Shown in pieces: positions 1-6,745 of a stretch of 15,174 nt of DNA. The notes below the pieces were generated by a model. The model did not search any database, had not been told where the DNA came from, and saw only the letters and a list, made by a program, of their open reading frames with translations. Position 1 is the first letter of the stretch. Every line of letters begins with the position of its first letter. The DNA lies in the NCBI GenBank assembly GCA_900548735.1, contig URMC01000038.1, forward strand, positions 1 to 15,174. Direction: 5' to 3'. The position numbers and the translations under genes were made by a program. The DNA comes from an uncultured Eubacteriales bacterium (lineage in GTDB: Bacteria; Bacillota; Clostridia; Oscillospirales; CAG-272).

Positions 1-789
1 GTTACCCACGCGCACGAGGATCACTATGCGGGCTTTTCGGTGCTGAACGGCAGTATTTTTGACCTTTATGAGTGCGGCACCATCATCGATTTTGCCATGA
101 CCAACCAGGAGGACAAGGGCACCTCCAATATGTACGGGCGGTATCTCATGGAGCGCGAGGACGAGGTGCGCGCGGGCGCTACCCACTACACCGCCGCCGA
201 GTGCGCCAGCGACCCTGCCAAAAACAACTTTGACCTTGGCAACGGCATCACCATGCAGATTCTCGACAGCAAATACTATACCGAAAAATCTTCTACCGAA
301 AACAATTATTCGGTCTGCACCCTCTTTACTTACGGCTCCTACCAATACCTCTTTACCGGCGACCTGGAAGAGGACGGGGAGGAAGCGCTGGTGGAGCGCA
401 ACACACTCTCCAAAGTCAACCTGTACAAAGCAGGGCATCACGGCTCCAAAACCTCCTCCTCCGAGGCACTGCTCTCGGTAATTCAACCCGACATCGTTTG
501 CATTTGTTGTTGCGCGGGCAGCCCGGAATATACAAAAAACGATGCCAATCAGTTCCCCACACAGGATTTTGTGGATCGCATTGCCCCGTATACCGACAAA
601 ATCTATGTCACCACCCGGTGCGTCGATTATAAAGCGGGAACCTTTGACTCTATGAACGGCAATATCGCCGTAGTGACCGACCGCACCGGTATTCGCGTGA
701 TCTGCTCCGCAGACGACCGGGTGTTGCGGGAATGGGAATGGTTCCGGAAACACCGCACCATGCCGGCGGCATGGGAGAAAGCCGCGTAA
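1..789 (+). CDS. ComEC-like metallo-beta-lactamase-fold hydrolase, 5'-truncated
   Basis: The reading frame is open from the first base, so the true start lies upstream of the window; 262 residues are visible. The fragment opens with THAHEDHYAG, a complete HxHxDH metal-binding motif (fragment residues 3-8). Further on are a FTGD segment (Asp ligand) and KAGHHGSKTSSS, the third histidine region typical of the ComEC C-terminal hydrolase branch of the MBL superfamily. Family knowledge therefore predicts a dinuclear-metal hydrolase, probably a phosphodiesterase or nuclease-like enzyme, but the substrate cannot be read from the sequence. No membrane segment is visible in the part present; a signal peptide could lie upstream. 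Its stop codon is only three bases before the next start, so the two genes are probably one operon. Fold assignment is confident; function is not. Confidence 0.85.
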   Translation, partial: VTHAHEDHYAGFSVLNGSIFDLYECGTIIDFAMTNQEDKGTSNMYGRYLMEREDEVRAGATHYTAAECASDPAKNNFDLGNGITMQILDSKYYTEKSSTENNYSVCTLFTYGSYQYLFTGDLEEDGEEALVERNTLSKVNLYKAGHHGSKTSSSEALLSVIQPDIVCICCCAGSPEYTKNDANQFPTQDFVDRIAPYTDKIYVTTRCVDYKAGTFDSMNGNIAVVTDRTGIRVICSADDRVLREWEWFRKHRTMPAAWEKAA

Positions 790-792
790 CAC

Positions 793-2091
793 GTGAAGGA
801 AAATACTTTTTTGCAAAGCGGACAGCCAAAAAGCGGCACGCGCGGCGGGTTGCTTTGTATGCTGCTGTCGATGGTTTATTTTACCAGCTACCTGACGAGA
901 CTGAATTTTGCCGCCGTTACGGCGGAGCTGACGGCGGAATCCACCGGGATTCTGACCAAAACAGAAGCCGGCACCATTACCATGGCGCTGTTTATCGCCT
1001 ATGGCGCGGGGCAGATTGTCAGCGGAATCATGAGCGACCATTTCCGCCCGGAGCGGGTGATCTGCGCGGGGTTTCTTCTTGCGATGGGGTGCAATATCCT
1101 GATGCCGATTGCCGCCGGGAAAACGGCGCTGATGACGGCAATCTGGGGCGTAAACGGCTTTGCGCAGGCGTTCTTCTGGCCGCCGATGGTCAAACTGATG
1201 TCGATTTATTATGATGAAGCCGGCTATGCGCACTGCAACTGGGCAGTGAGCGTGGCGGCGCACCTTTCCACCATTGTCATTTACATCGCGGTGGCGGGTT
1301 GCGTCAGATACCTCAACTGGCAAAGCGCCTTTTGGGGCGCGGCGATTCTGGCGGCGCTGGCGCTGGCAATCTTTGCGGTCGGCTTTGCGGTGTTCCGCAA
1401 AACCGCGGTGCCCGTGGTGGCTATCGGGGTGATCCCCGCCGCAAAAGAAAAAGAAGGAAGCGGCGCCGCACCGCGCCTGTTCCCCCTGTTTTTCAGCACC
1501 GGAACGGTGTTTATTCTGATTGCCATTATGGCGCAGGGGTTCCTTAAGGACGGTGTGCAGAACTGGCTGCCCAACTTCTTTACCGAGGTGTTTACCTTCT
1601 CCTCCTCCGGGGCGATTCTTTCCAACACGGTGTTGCCGATCTTCAATATTATTGTCGTGTCGCTTGCCACCGTGCTGTACCAAAAGGTCTTCCGGCATGA
1701 GTTGCGCGAAGCGCTGGTGTTTTTCGGCGTGGTGGTGGTGTGCAGTATCCTGCTTTCCCTCCTCATGGGCAAATCCGCCGTGCTGTGCCTGGTGCTGGCG
1801 GCGCTGATCACCGGCTGTGCCCACGGGGTCAACCTGATGCTGATCAGCTTTGTGCCGCGGCGCTTTGCCGGCACGGGTAAGGTATCGCTGGTGTCCGGCA
1901 TTCTCAACGCCTGCACGTATATCGGCTCCGCCACCTCCTCTTACGGCGTGGCGGCGGTTGCCACAAAGCTCGGTTGGCGCTTTGCCGTGCTCTCCTGGGG
2001 CGCGGTGGCGCTGGTGGGAATTCTGGTTTGCCTGCTCGCCTATCGCCGCTGGGGGCGGTTTATCCGGGAAACTGAGACGGGAAAACAATAA
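793..2091 (+). CDS. MFS transporter, OPA (organophosphate:phosphate antiporter)-like
   Basis: A 432-residue, highly hydrophobic protein with roughly twelve predicted membrane segments, the usual size for the major facilitator superfamily. The N-terminal half resembles the OPA branch (GlpT/UhpT type): SYLTRLNF in TM1, IAYGAGQIVSGIMSD after TM2, and GVNGFAQAFFWPPMVK, close to the family's G-x-NG-x-x-Q-x-x-x-WPP signature. OPA members exchange phosphate or sugar/glycerol phosphates, so an organic phosphate is a reasonable guess at substrate. The start chosen is GTG at 793; the first ATGs (859 onward) would cut into TM1. There is no strong Shine-Dalgarno at normal spacing (a GGGAGA lies about 14 bases upstream), so translation may be coupled to the upstream hydrolase. 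A rho-independent terminator follows immediately. Confidence 0.85.
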   Translation: MKENTFLQSGQPKSGTRGGLLCMLLSMVYFTSYLTRLNFAAVTAELTAESTGILTKTEAGTITMALFIAYGAGQIVSGIMSDHFRPERVICAGFLLAMGCNILMPIAAGKTALMTAIWGVNGFAQAFFWPPMVKLMSIYYDEAGYAHCNWAVSVAAHLSTIVIYIAVAGCVRYLNWQSAFWGAAILAALALAIFAVGFAVFRKTAVPVVAIGVIPAAKEKEGSGAAPRLFPLFFSTGTVFILIAIMAQGFLKDGVQNWLPNFFTEVFTFSSSGAILSNTVLPIFNIIVVSLATVLYQKVFRHELREALVFFGVVVVCSILLSLLMGKSAVLCLVLAALITGCAHGVNLMLISFVPRRFAGTGKVSLVSGILNACTYIGSATSSYGVAAVATKLGWRFAVLSWGAVALVGILVCLLAYRRWGRFIRETETGKQ

Positions 2092-2102
2092 ATTTTGCCA
2101 AT

Positions 2103-2129
2103 GAAGCCCGCAGGTCGCGGGCTTCTTTT
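2103..2129 (+). terminator. Rho-independent terminator after the MFS gene
   Basis: A perfect 9-bp stem (2103-2111 with 2117-2125), a 5-base loop and the T-rich run TTTTCTC directly after it. It lies 11 bases past the transporter stop and separates that operon from recA. Confidence 0.9.
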
Positions 2130-2188
2130 CTCGTTTGCGGAAAAATAAGAGTACAAGCGCCGTTTTACAATCGGATTCAGTAAAAATA

Positions 2189-2208
2189 TTTTTCCGATTT
2201 CGGAAAAA
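2189..2208. promoter_or_regulatory. Inverted repeat upstream of the recA promoter, possible operator
   Basis: TTTTTCCG and CGGAAAAA flank ATTT, giving a perfect 8-bp inverted repeat that ends 16 bases before the recA -35 box. Its left part also overlaps a second inverted repeat (AATCGGA at 2169-2175 with TCCGATT at 2193-2199). No T-run follows on the plus strand, so it is not a normal terminator for the upstream gene. A protein-binding site is possible, but no known operator consensus was recognised. Confidence 0.35.
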
Positions 2209-2224
2209 ATTACTTTAAAACCTC

Positions 2225-2253
2225 TTGACAAGGGGTGGGAGAGCGTGTATAAT
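2225..2253 (+). promoter_or_regulatory. Sigma-A promoter of recA
   Basis: TTGACA at 2225-2230, a 17-bp spacer and TATAAT at 2248-2253: both hexamers are exact consensus at optimal spacing. Transcription should start near 2260, leaving a leader of about 25 bases. No GAACnnnnGTTC LexA box was found in the intergenic region. Confidence 0.9.
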
Positions 2254-2285
2254 AGAGCCATCAACGCGAAAAGGAGCACAAAAAG

Positions 2286-3425
2286 ATGAAAAATTCCGCA
2301 CCCGCCAAAAAAACAACCGTTTCCCTGCAGGGGGCTGACGCCGCAGAGCGCAAAAAAGCACTGGAAACCGCGATCAAACAGGTAGAACGCGATTTCGGCG
2401 CAGGGTCAATCATGCGGTTGGGCGAAAACTCGCACATGTCGGTTCAGGCAGTGCCCACGGGGTCGCTGTCGCTGGATATGGCGCTGGGAATCGGCGGGGT
2501 GCCGCGGGGGCGGATTACCGAAATTTTCGGGCCCGAATCCTCCGGTAAAACCACGGTGGCATTACATATCGTGGCGGAAGTGCAGAAAATGGGCGGTCAG
2601 GCGGCGTTTATCGACGCGGAACACGCGCTGGACCCGGTATACGCCAAGGCGCTGGGCGTGGATATTGACAATCTGTTGGTCTCCCAGCCCGACTGCGGGG
2701 AGGAAGCGCTGGATATTACCGAGGCGCTGGTGCGCTCCGGCGCAGTGGACGTGGTTGTGATCGACTCGGTGGCGGCGCTGGTGCCGCGGCAGGAGATTGA
2801 GGGCGACATGGGGCAATCTCAGGTCGGTGTGCAGGCACGGCTGATGTCGCAGGCGATGCGCAAGCTCTCTGCCGTGATCAGCAAAAGCAACGCGGTGGTC
2901 ATCTTTATCAACCAGTTGCGCGAAAAGGTGGGCGTGATGTACGGCAACCCGGAAACCACTACCGGCGGGCGGGCGCTGAAATTCTACGCCTCGGTGCGCA
3001 TTGACGTGCGCAAGACCGAGCAGTTGAAAAACGGCAACGACATTTACGGCAACCACGTGAAGTGCAAAATCGTGAAAAACAAGGTAGCGCCCCCGTTCCG
3101 CGTGGCGGAGTTTGACGTGCTGTACGGCAAGGGCATTTCCCGCGCGGGGGAACTGGTGGACATCGGTCTTGCGCTGGATGTGATTCAGAAAAGCGGCTCG
3201 TGGTTTTCTTACAACGGCGAGCGGCTGGGTCAGGGCAAGGACAACATCCGCAAGATGCTGGAAAACGACGGCAAACTGTTTGCCGAGATCGACGCCAAGG
3301 TGCGCGCCCTGTACGACAAGATGAAGCCGGGTGAGGACTCCTTTGACCTGGATGAGGAAGAGGATGACGACGCGGAGTTTGACCTGCGCGCCCTGAAGAT
3401 GGACGGCGAAAATGGAGAAGCCTGA
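2286..3425 (+). CDS. recA: Recombinase RecA
   Basis: 379 residues. RecA polymerises on single-stranded DNA and catalyses ATP-dependent strand exchange; it also triggers LexA self-cleavage. Seen directly: GAGSIMRLG, Walker A GPESSGKT (residues 82-89), FIDAEHALDP, Walker B VVVIDS (about 156-161), the L1/L2 DNA-binding region with GDMGQSQVGVQARLMSQA (173-190) and INQLREKVGVMYGNPETTTGG (209-228), and an acidic C-terminal tail around 350-364. The N-terminus carries roughly 15-20 residues before the usual helix. AAGGAG at 2271-2276, nine bases before the ATG, fixes the start. recX overlaps its 3' end by 14 bases. Confidence 0.98.
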   Translation: MKNSAPAKKTTVSLQGADAAERKKALETAIKQVERDFGAGSIMRLGENSHMSVQAVPTGSLSLDMALGIGGVPRGRITEIFGPESSGKTTVALHIVAEVQKMGGQAAFIDAEHALDPVYAKALGVDIDNLLVSQPDCGEEALDITEALVRSGAVDVVVIDSVAALVPRQEIEGDMGQSQVGVQARLMSQAMRKLSAVISKSNAVVIFINQLREKVGVMYGNPETTTGGRALKFYASVRIDVRKTEQLKNGNDIYGNHVKCKIVKNKVAPPFRVAEFDVLYGKGISRAGELVDIGLALDVIQKSGSWFSYNGERLGQGKDNIRKMLENDGKLFAEIDAKVRALYDKMKPGEDSFDLDEEEDDDAEFDLRALKMDGENGEA

Positions 3426-4062
3426 GAAAATTGTACTGTCGCACCTGCGCGCCGCGGACGGCGGCGCGCGGCTGATTCTGCAAATCGAAAAAACCACGGC
3501 GGGGGAAACCGAGCGGGAGAATCTGACGGTTTTTTCCGCCCGTTTTTCCCGCGCAATCACGCCGGGGGAACTGACCGGGGAGGAGTATGAACGCTACCGC
3601 TATGAGGCGGACTACTGCGAGGCGGTGGGGGTCGGCATGCGGTCGCTGGGGGCGGGAACGGAATCCCGCGCGCGGCTGTTGCAGAAGCTGAAAGTACGGG
3701 GTATCGCGCCCGATATTGCGAGAGAAGCGGCGGAGGAACTGGCGCGGCGCGGCTTTTTGGATGAGGTTTCCGGCGCGGTGCGGGAGGCGGAGCGCGGGCT
3801 TGCCAAATACTGGGGCGACCGGCGGATTCTCGCGGACCTGCGGGCGAAAGGATACCCGGAGGCGGCGCGCGCGGCGGCAAAAAAGCGCCTTGCCGAGGAG
3901 GAGCCGGAGGAGCGACTGCAAACCCTGTTGCGGCGGCGGCACATCCGCCCCCCGCAGGATGAAAAAGAGGCGGCAAAGTTGTTTGCCTCTCTCGCGCGTT
4001 ACGGCTATGAGCCGTCGCAGATCCGCAATGCGCTTGGCGCATTGCGCCACCTGCGGGGCTGA
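3412..4062 (+). CDS. recX: Regulatory protein RecX
   Basis: 216 residues, in the usual size range for RecX, a cytosolic protein that binds RecA filaments and restrains recombinase activity. Seen: an N-terminal beta-rich segment, then the RecX three-helix repeats, including SRARLLQKLKVRGIAPDIA (85-103), ELARRGFLDE (109-118) and YWGDRRILADLRAKGY (133-148). It starts inside the last codons of recA (14-base overlap in another frame), the classic recA-recX arrangement, and has no strong ribosome binding site of its own; coupled translation is likely. The last residues (HLRG) and stop lie within a sequence that matches the intergenic repeat also found after the TepA gene. Very alanine/arginine/glutamate-rich, reflecting the GC-rich coding. 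Confidence 0.9.
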   Translation: MEKPEKIVLSHLRAADGGARLILQIEKTTAGETERENLTVFSARFSRAITPGELTGEEYERYRYEADYCEAVGVGMRSLGAGTESRARLLQKLKVRGIAPDIAREAAEELARRGFLDEVSGAVREAERGLAKYWGDRRILADLRAKGYPEAARAAAKKRLAEEEPEERLQTLLRRRHIRPPQDEKEAAKLFASLARYGYEPSQIRNALGALRHLRG

Positions 4063-4137
4063 TAGGCTGTCGCGCAGCTTTTGGTGCGCTCGCCCAACCG
4101 CCTTGCGGCGGGGCTAATAGGCTGACGGCACCTGCGG
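4044..4137 (+). repeat. Degenerate intergenic repeat copy after recX
   Basis: Contains the blocks shared with 7394-7620 and 14979-15095: CACCTGCGG then GGCTGATAGGCTG across the recX stop, TTGGTGCGCTCGCC at 4081-4094, and CTAATAGGCTGACGGCACCT at 4113-4132, which has one mismatch to the stretch after the TepA stop. The order of the blocks is kept but the middle is diverged. Confidence 0.7.
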
Positions 4138-4179
4138 GTCCCTGCGGACACCGTCTTCGACGGCGGCTTGCAGGTGCCG
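4126..4179. repeat. Nested hairpin in the recX 3' region
   Basis: CGGCACCTGC (4126-4135) pairs with GCAGGTGCCG (4170-4179) as a perfect 10-bp outer stem. Inside it is a second perfect stem, CCGTC (4151-4155) with GACGG (4159-4163). The outer arms are the repeat core in direct and inverted orientation. It could be RNA structure in the recX 3' UTR or the relic of two inverted repeat copies. Confidence 0.6.
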
Positions 4180-4189
4180 CAGGCGGCGC

Positions 4190-4223
4190 AAAAAAACAGG
4201 TGCCCGTCGGCACCTGTTTTTTT
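4190..4223. terminator. Bidirectional terminator between recX and the GGGtGRT gene
   Basis: ACAGGTGCC (4196-4204) pairs with GGCACCTGT (4209-4217), a stable stem with loop CGTC, flanked by seven A on the left and seven T on the right. It therefore works as an intrinsic terminator on both strands, which suits the convergent genes on either side (stop codons at 4062 and 4233). Confidence 0.93.
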
Positions 4224-4232
4224 GTTTTGAAA

Positions 4233-5243
4233 TTACTTCAACGCTTCTTCGATCGCTACGGCAACCGCCACGGTCATACCGACCATCGGGTTGTTGCCGG
4301 CACCGATCAGACCCATCATCTCTACGTGCGCGGGCACGGAGGAGGAGCCTGCAAACTGTGCGTCAGAGTGCATTCTGCCCATCGTGTCGGTCATGCCGTA
4401 AGAGGACGGACCTGCGCCCATGTTATCGGGGTGCAGCGTTCTGCCCGTGCCGCCGCCGGAAGCCACGGAGAAGTACTTCTTGCCGTTCTCCACGCACCAT
4501 TTCTTGTAGGTGCCTGCCACGGGGTGCTGGAATCTGGTGGGGTTGGTGGAGTTCCCGGTGATGGAAACGCCTACGCCCTCCAGCTTCATGATTGCCACGC
4601 CTTCCGGCACGTTGTCAGCGCCGTAGCACTTGACTGCCGCGCGCGGACCGTTTGAAAACGCCTTCTGCTCGGTGACCTTTACGGTCTCGGTATAGGGGTC
4701 GAACTCGGTTTTGCAGTAGGTAAAGCCGTTGATACGGGAAATGATGTATGCCGCGTCCTTGCCCAGACCGTTCAGGATCACGCGCAGGGGCTGCTTGCGT
4801 ACCTTGTTGGCGTTCAGCGCGATCTTGATCGCACCCTCTGCCGCCGCAAAGGACTCGTGCCCTGCCAGGAAGCAGAAGCACTCCGTCTCCTCGGAGAGCA
4901 GCATTTTGCCAAGGTTCCCGTGCCCGAGACCCACCTTGCGGTTTTCCGCAACCGAGCCGGGGATGCAGAAGCTCTGCAAACCGATACCGATGTTGGCAGC
5001 GGCAGTGGCGGCGGACTTGTCGCCGGTTCTCTCTGCTTCTTTCAGCGCGATAGCCGCGCCGACGGTGTATGCCCATTTCGCGTTTTCAAAGCAGATCGGC
5101 TGGGTCTCCTGCACGATGGTGTAGGGGTCGATGCCCGCCTTGTCGCAGATCTCCTTGCACTCGTCAATGGAGGAAATGCCGTATTCTTTCAGAGCGGCGA
5201 GAATCTTCGCCTCGCGTCTCTCGTAACCTTCAAACTGTGCCAT
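4233..5243 (-). CDS. GGGtGRT family protein (function unknown)
   Basis: 336 residues, soluble, no signal peptide. It carries the diagnostic GGGTGRT (263-269) followed by LHPDNMGAGPSSYGMTDTMG and a glycine-rich C-terminus with HVEMMGLIGAGNNPMVGM. That is the family named 'GGGtGRT protein' in public annotations, with no established activity that I know of. Nine cysteines are visible (29, 33, 51, 93, 122, 124, 177, 206, 250), including CxxxC and CFC, so metal or Fe-S binding is plausible but not shown. It follows the NifU-like gene by 13 bases; its AGGAGG Shine-Dalgarno overlaps the preceding stop, implying tight co-expression. Last gene of the pduL operon, ended by the bidirectional terminator. 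Family call is confident; role is unknown. Confidence 0.9.
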   Translation of the reverse strand: MAQFEGYERREAKILAALKEYGISSIDECKEICDKAGIDPYTIVQETQPICFENAKWAYTVGAAIALKEAERTGDKSAATAAANIGIGLQSFCIPGSVAENRKVGLGHGNLGKMLLSEETECFCFLAGHESFAAAEGAIKIALNANKVRKQPLRVILNGLGKDAAYIISRINGFTYCKTEFDPYTETVKVTEQKAFSNGPRAAVKCYGADNVPEGVAIMKLEGVGVSITGNSTNPTRFQHPVAGTYKKWCVENGKKYFSVASGGGTGRTLHPDNMGAGPSSYGMTDTMGRMHSDAQFAGSSSVPAHVEMMGLIGAGNNPMVGMTVAVAVAIEEALK

Positions 5244-5256
5244 TTCTCATTCCTCC

Positions 5257-5982
5257 TTAATCCTTGCGGGGGTCGATGTACTTCACGGCGCCGTCCGCCT
5301 CGGTAAAGCGGCCGTAGTGACCCTTTGCTTTTTCATACGCCTCATTCGGCTCCATGCCCTTCTTGATGAAGTCGGTCATTTTGCCAAGCGACACAAACTC
5401 ATAGCCGATGACCTCGTTGTTGGCGTCCAGAGCCATGCGGGTGCAGTAGCCCTCGGTCATTTCCAGGTAACGCACGCCCTTCTCCTTAGTGCCGTACATC
5501 GTGCCGACCATGGAGCGGGTGCCTTTGCCGAGATCCTCCAACCCCGCGCCGATCACAAGACCGCCCTCGGAGAAAGCGGACTGGGATCTGCCGTACACGA
5601 TCTGCAAAAACAGTTCGCGCATAGCGGTGTTGATGGCATCACATACCAGGTCGGTGTTCAGCGCCTCCAGGATGGTTTTGCCGGGCAGAATCTCCGCCGC
5701 CATTGCCGCGGAGTGAGTCATGCCGGAGCAGCCGATGGTCTCCACCAGCGCCTCCTCAATCACGCCGTTTTTCACGTTGAGGGAGAGTTTGCACGCGCCC
5801 TGCTGAGGTGCGCACCAGCCTACCCCGTGCGTATAGGCGGAAATATCGGTGATCTGCTTTGCCTGAATCCATTTGCCCTCCTCAGGCAGGGGAGCCGGGC
5901 CGTGGTCGCAACCCTTGGTCACTTTGCACTGGTGCTGGACCTCAGCACTCATGGCGTAAGGGCATTCGCTGACGTTGCTCAT
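5257..5982 (-). CDS. NifU-like iron-sulfur cluster scaffold protein
   Basis: 241 residues, cytosolic. The core resembles the NifU N-terminal/IscU scaffold domain, on which Fe-S clusters are assembled before transfer. Candidate ligand cysteines fall in WCAPQQGAC (57, 64), IGCSGMTHSAAMAAE (85) and DLVCDAINTAM (114), matching the three-cysteine pattern of scaffolds. Extra cysteines lie in a short N-terminal region (7, 19, 25) and at 180 (EGYCTRMA), in a C-terminal extension that ordinary IscU/SufU proteins of about 130-150 residues lack. It is not accompanied by iscS/sufS or sufBCD here. Ribosome binding site AGGAG sits at normal spacing before the ATG. Its constant partner is the downstream GGGtGRT gene, so a dedicated two-protein system rather than general Fe-S biogenesis is my inference. 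Confidence 0.82.
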   Translation of the reverse strand: MSNVSECPYAMSAEVQHQCKVTKGCDHGPAPLPEEGKWIQAKQITDISAYTHGVGWCAPQQGACKLSLNVKNGVIEEALVETIGCSGMTHSAAMAAEILPGKTILEALNTDLVCDAINTAMRELFLQIVYGRSQSAFSEGGLVIGAGLEDLGKGTRSMVGTMYGTKEKGVRYLEMTEGYCTRMALDANNEVIGYEFVSLGKMTDFIKKGMEPNEAYEKAKGHYGRFTEADGAVKYIDPRKD

Positions 5983-6014
5983 GTTTTTTATCTCCTTTTT
6001 TTAGTTTGGCGGGA

Positions 6015-6587
6015 TTATTTTACGATCTTGCCGTACACCTCGCCGAAAGCGGCGGCGGCGTTGCATTCATCGGTGTCGATGTGCATGGCAAGCGCAAACT
6101 TGGGGGAAACGCGCACCACCACGTCGTCGAAAATCAGCGGGCGGGCAGTGTCGAGTTCTACTTTTACAATCTCTTTGTCCTTCACGCCGAAGGCTTCCGC
6201 GTCCGCGGGGGTCATATGGATGTGGCGCTTGGCAACGATGGTGCCCTCCGCCATTTCCACCTCACCGGCAGGACCGACCAGACGAAGCCCGGGGGTGCCG
6301 GCAACGTCGCCGCTCTCGCGCACAGGAACGTTCTTCAGCCCCAGCGTGCGTGCGTCGGTAAACGACAGTTCCACCTGATCCGCCGACCGTGTGGGACCGA
6401 GAATACTGACCTTCAGCTCCCCTTTGGGACCCACCAGCGTGACCTTTTCTTCGCAGGCAAACTGCCCGGGCTGGCTCAGGTCCTTTTTGTTGTGAAGCAC
6501 TGCACCCTCACCAAAGAGCGCCGCCAGCGTTTTGTCGGTCACATGGATGTGACGCGCCGAGGTCTCCACCAAAAATTTGTTTTCCAT
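6015..6587 (-). CDS. pduL: PduL-type phosphate acyltransferase (phosphotransacetylase/propanoyltransferase)
   Basis: 190 residues. PduL interconverts acyl-CoA and acyl-phosphate (acetyl or propionyl), a step toward ATP through an acyl kinase. Seen: two histidine metal-binding motifs, SARHIHVT (10-17) and VAKRHIHMTP (118-127), the ILGPTRSADQVE region (62-73), and MHIDTDECNAA (168-178) with a further conserved histidine. These features define the zinc-dependent PduL fold, unrelated to Pta. There is no N-terminal microcompartment-targeting helix and no shell gene nearby, so a free cytosolic phosphotransacetylase is likely. The start at 6587 is preceded by AGAGGT at seven bases; an open frame extends 45 codons upstream through the promoter and is not coding. 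First gene of a three-gene operon, 32 bases before the NifU-like gene. Confidence 0.92.
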   Translation of the reverse strand: MENKFLVETSARHIHVTDKTLAALFGEGAVLHNKKDLSQPGQFACEEKVTLVGPKGELKVSILGPTRSADQVELSFTDARTLGLKNVPVRESGDVAGTPGLRLVGPAGEVEMAEGTIVAKRHIHMTPADAEAFGVKDKEIVKVELDTARPLIFDDVVVRVSPKFALAMHIDTDECNAAAAFGEVYGKIVK

Positions 6588-6613
6588 TTTATGTACCTCT
6601 ACCATTAAAATGT

Positions 6614-6627
6614 TGTGCCGTGGCACA
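6614..6627. promoter_or_regulatory. Palindrome at the pduL transcription start, candidate operator
   Basis: TGTGCC-GT-GGCACA is a perfect 6-bp inverted repeat lying just downstream of the minus-strand -10 box, covering the predicted first bases of the transcript. A repressor bound here would block initiation; the same sequence could form a short hairpin in the leader. It does not fit the CcpA cre or Rex consensus well. Confidence 0.45.
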
Positions 6628-6635
6628 CTGAAAGC

Positions 6636-6664
6636 ATTATAACACAAAATTCTCCGCTTGTAAA
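6636..6664 (-). promoter_or_regulatory. Promoter of the pduL-NifU-like-GGGtGRT operon
   Basis: On the minus strand, TTTACA (6664-6659), a 17-bp spacer and TATAAT (6641-6636). The -10 is exact and the -35 matches five of six bases. The predicted start is near 6629, about 40 bases before the pduL ATG. Confidence 0.8.
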
Positions 6665-6745
6665 TGTGAATTTGAAAGTTTTCTGTGAATGAAGGGCGAT
6701 TTTCGGGGTATTCTATACTCAAAAAGCAGGAAAAGGAGCGGGAAT

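Noticed and set aside
2562..4213. Long minus-strand open frames (up to 363 codons) opposite recA and recX.
   Set aside because: Arg/Pro/Ala-rich low-complexity translations antisense to well-supported genes; no ribosome binding sites or motifs.
6614..6627. A CcpA (cre) or Rex binding site at the pduL promoter.
   Set aside because: The palindrome lacks the central CG placement of cre and the spacing and AT-rich arms of Rex sites; kept only as an operator of unknown regulator.
6672..6719. A promoter for the TepA-like gene from TTGAAA (6672) and TATACT (6714).
   Set aside because: The spacing is 36 bp, far from 17, and no better -35 is present ahead of TATACT or TATTCT.
6588..6722. A 45-residue N-terminal extension of PduL.
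   Set aside because: It would run through the operon's own promoter and operator-like palindrome, and the extension does not resemble a microcompartment-targeting peptide. The start at 6587 has its own ribosome binding site.
6689..6745. An upstream in-frame ATG for the TepA-like gene.
   Set aside because: No Shine-Dalgarno precedes it, while AAGGAG lies seven bases before the ATG at 6746.
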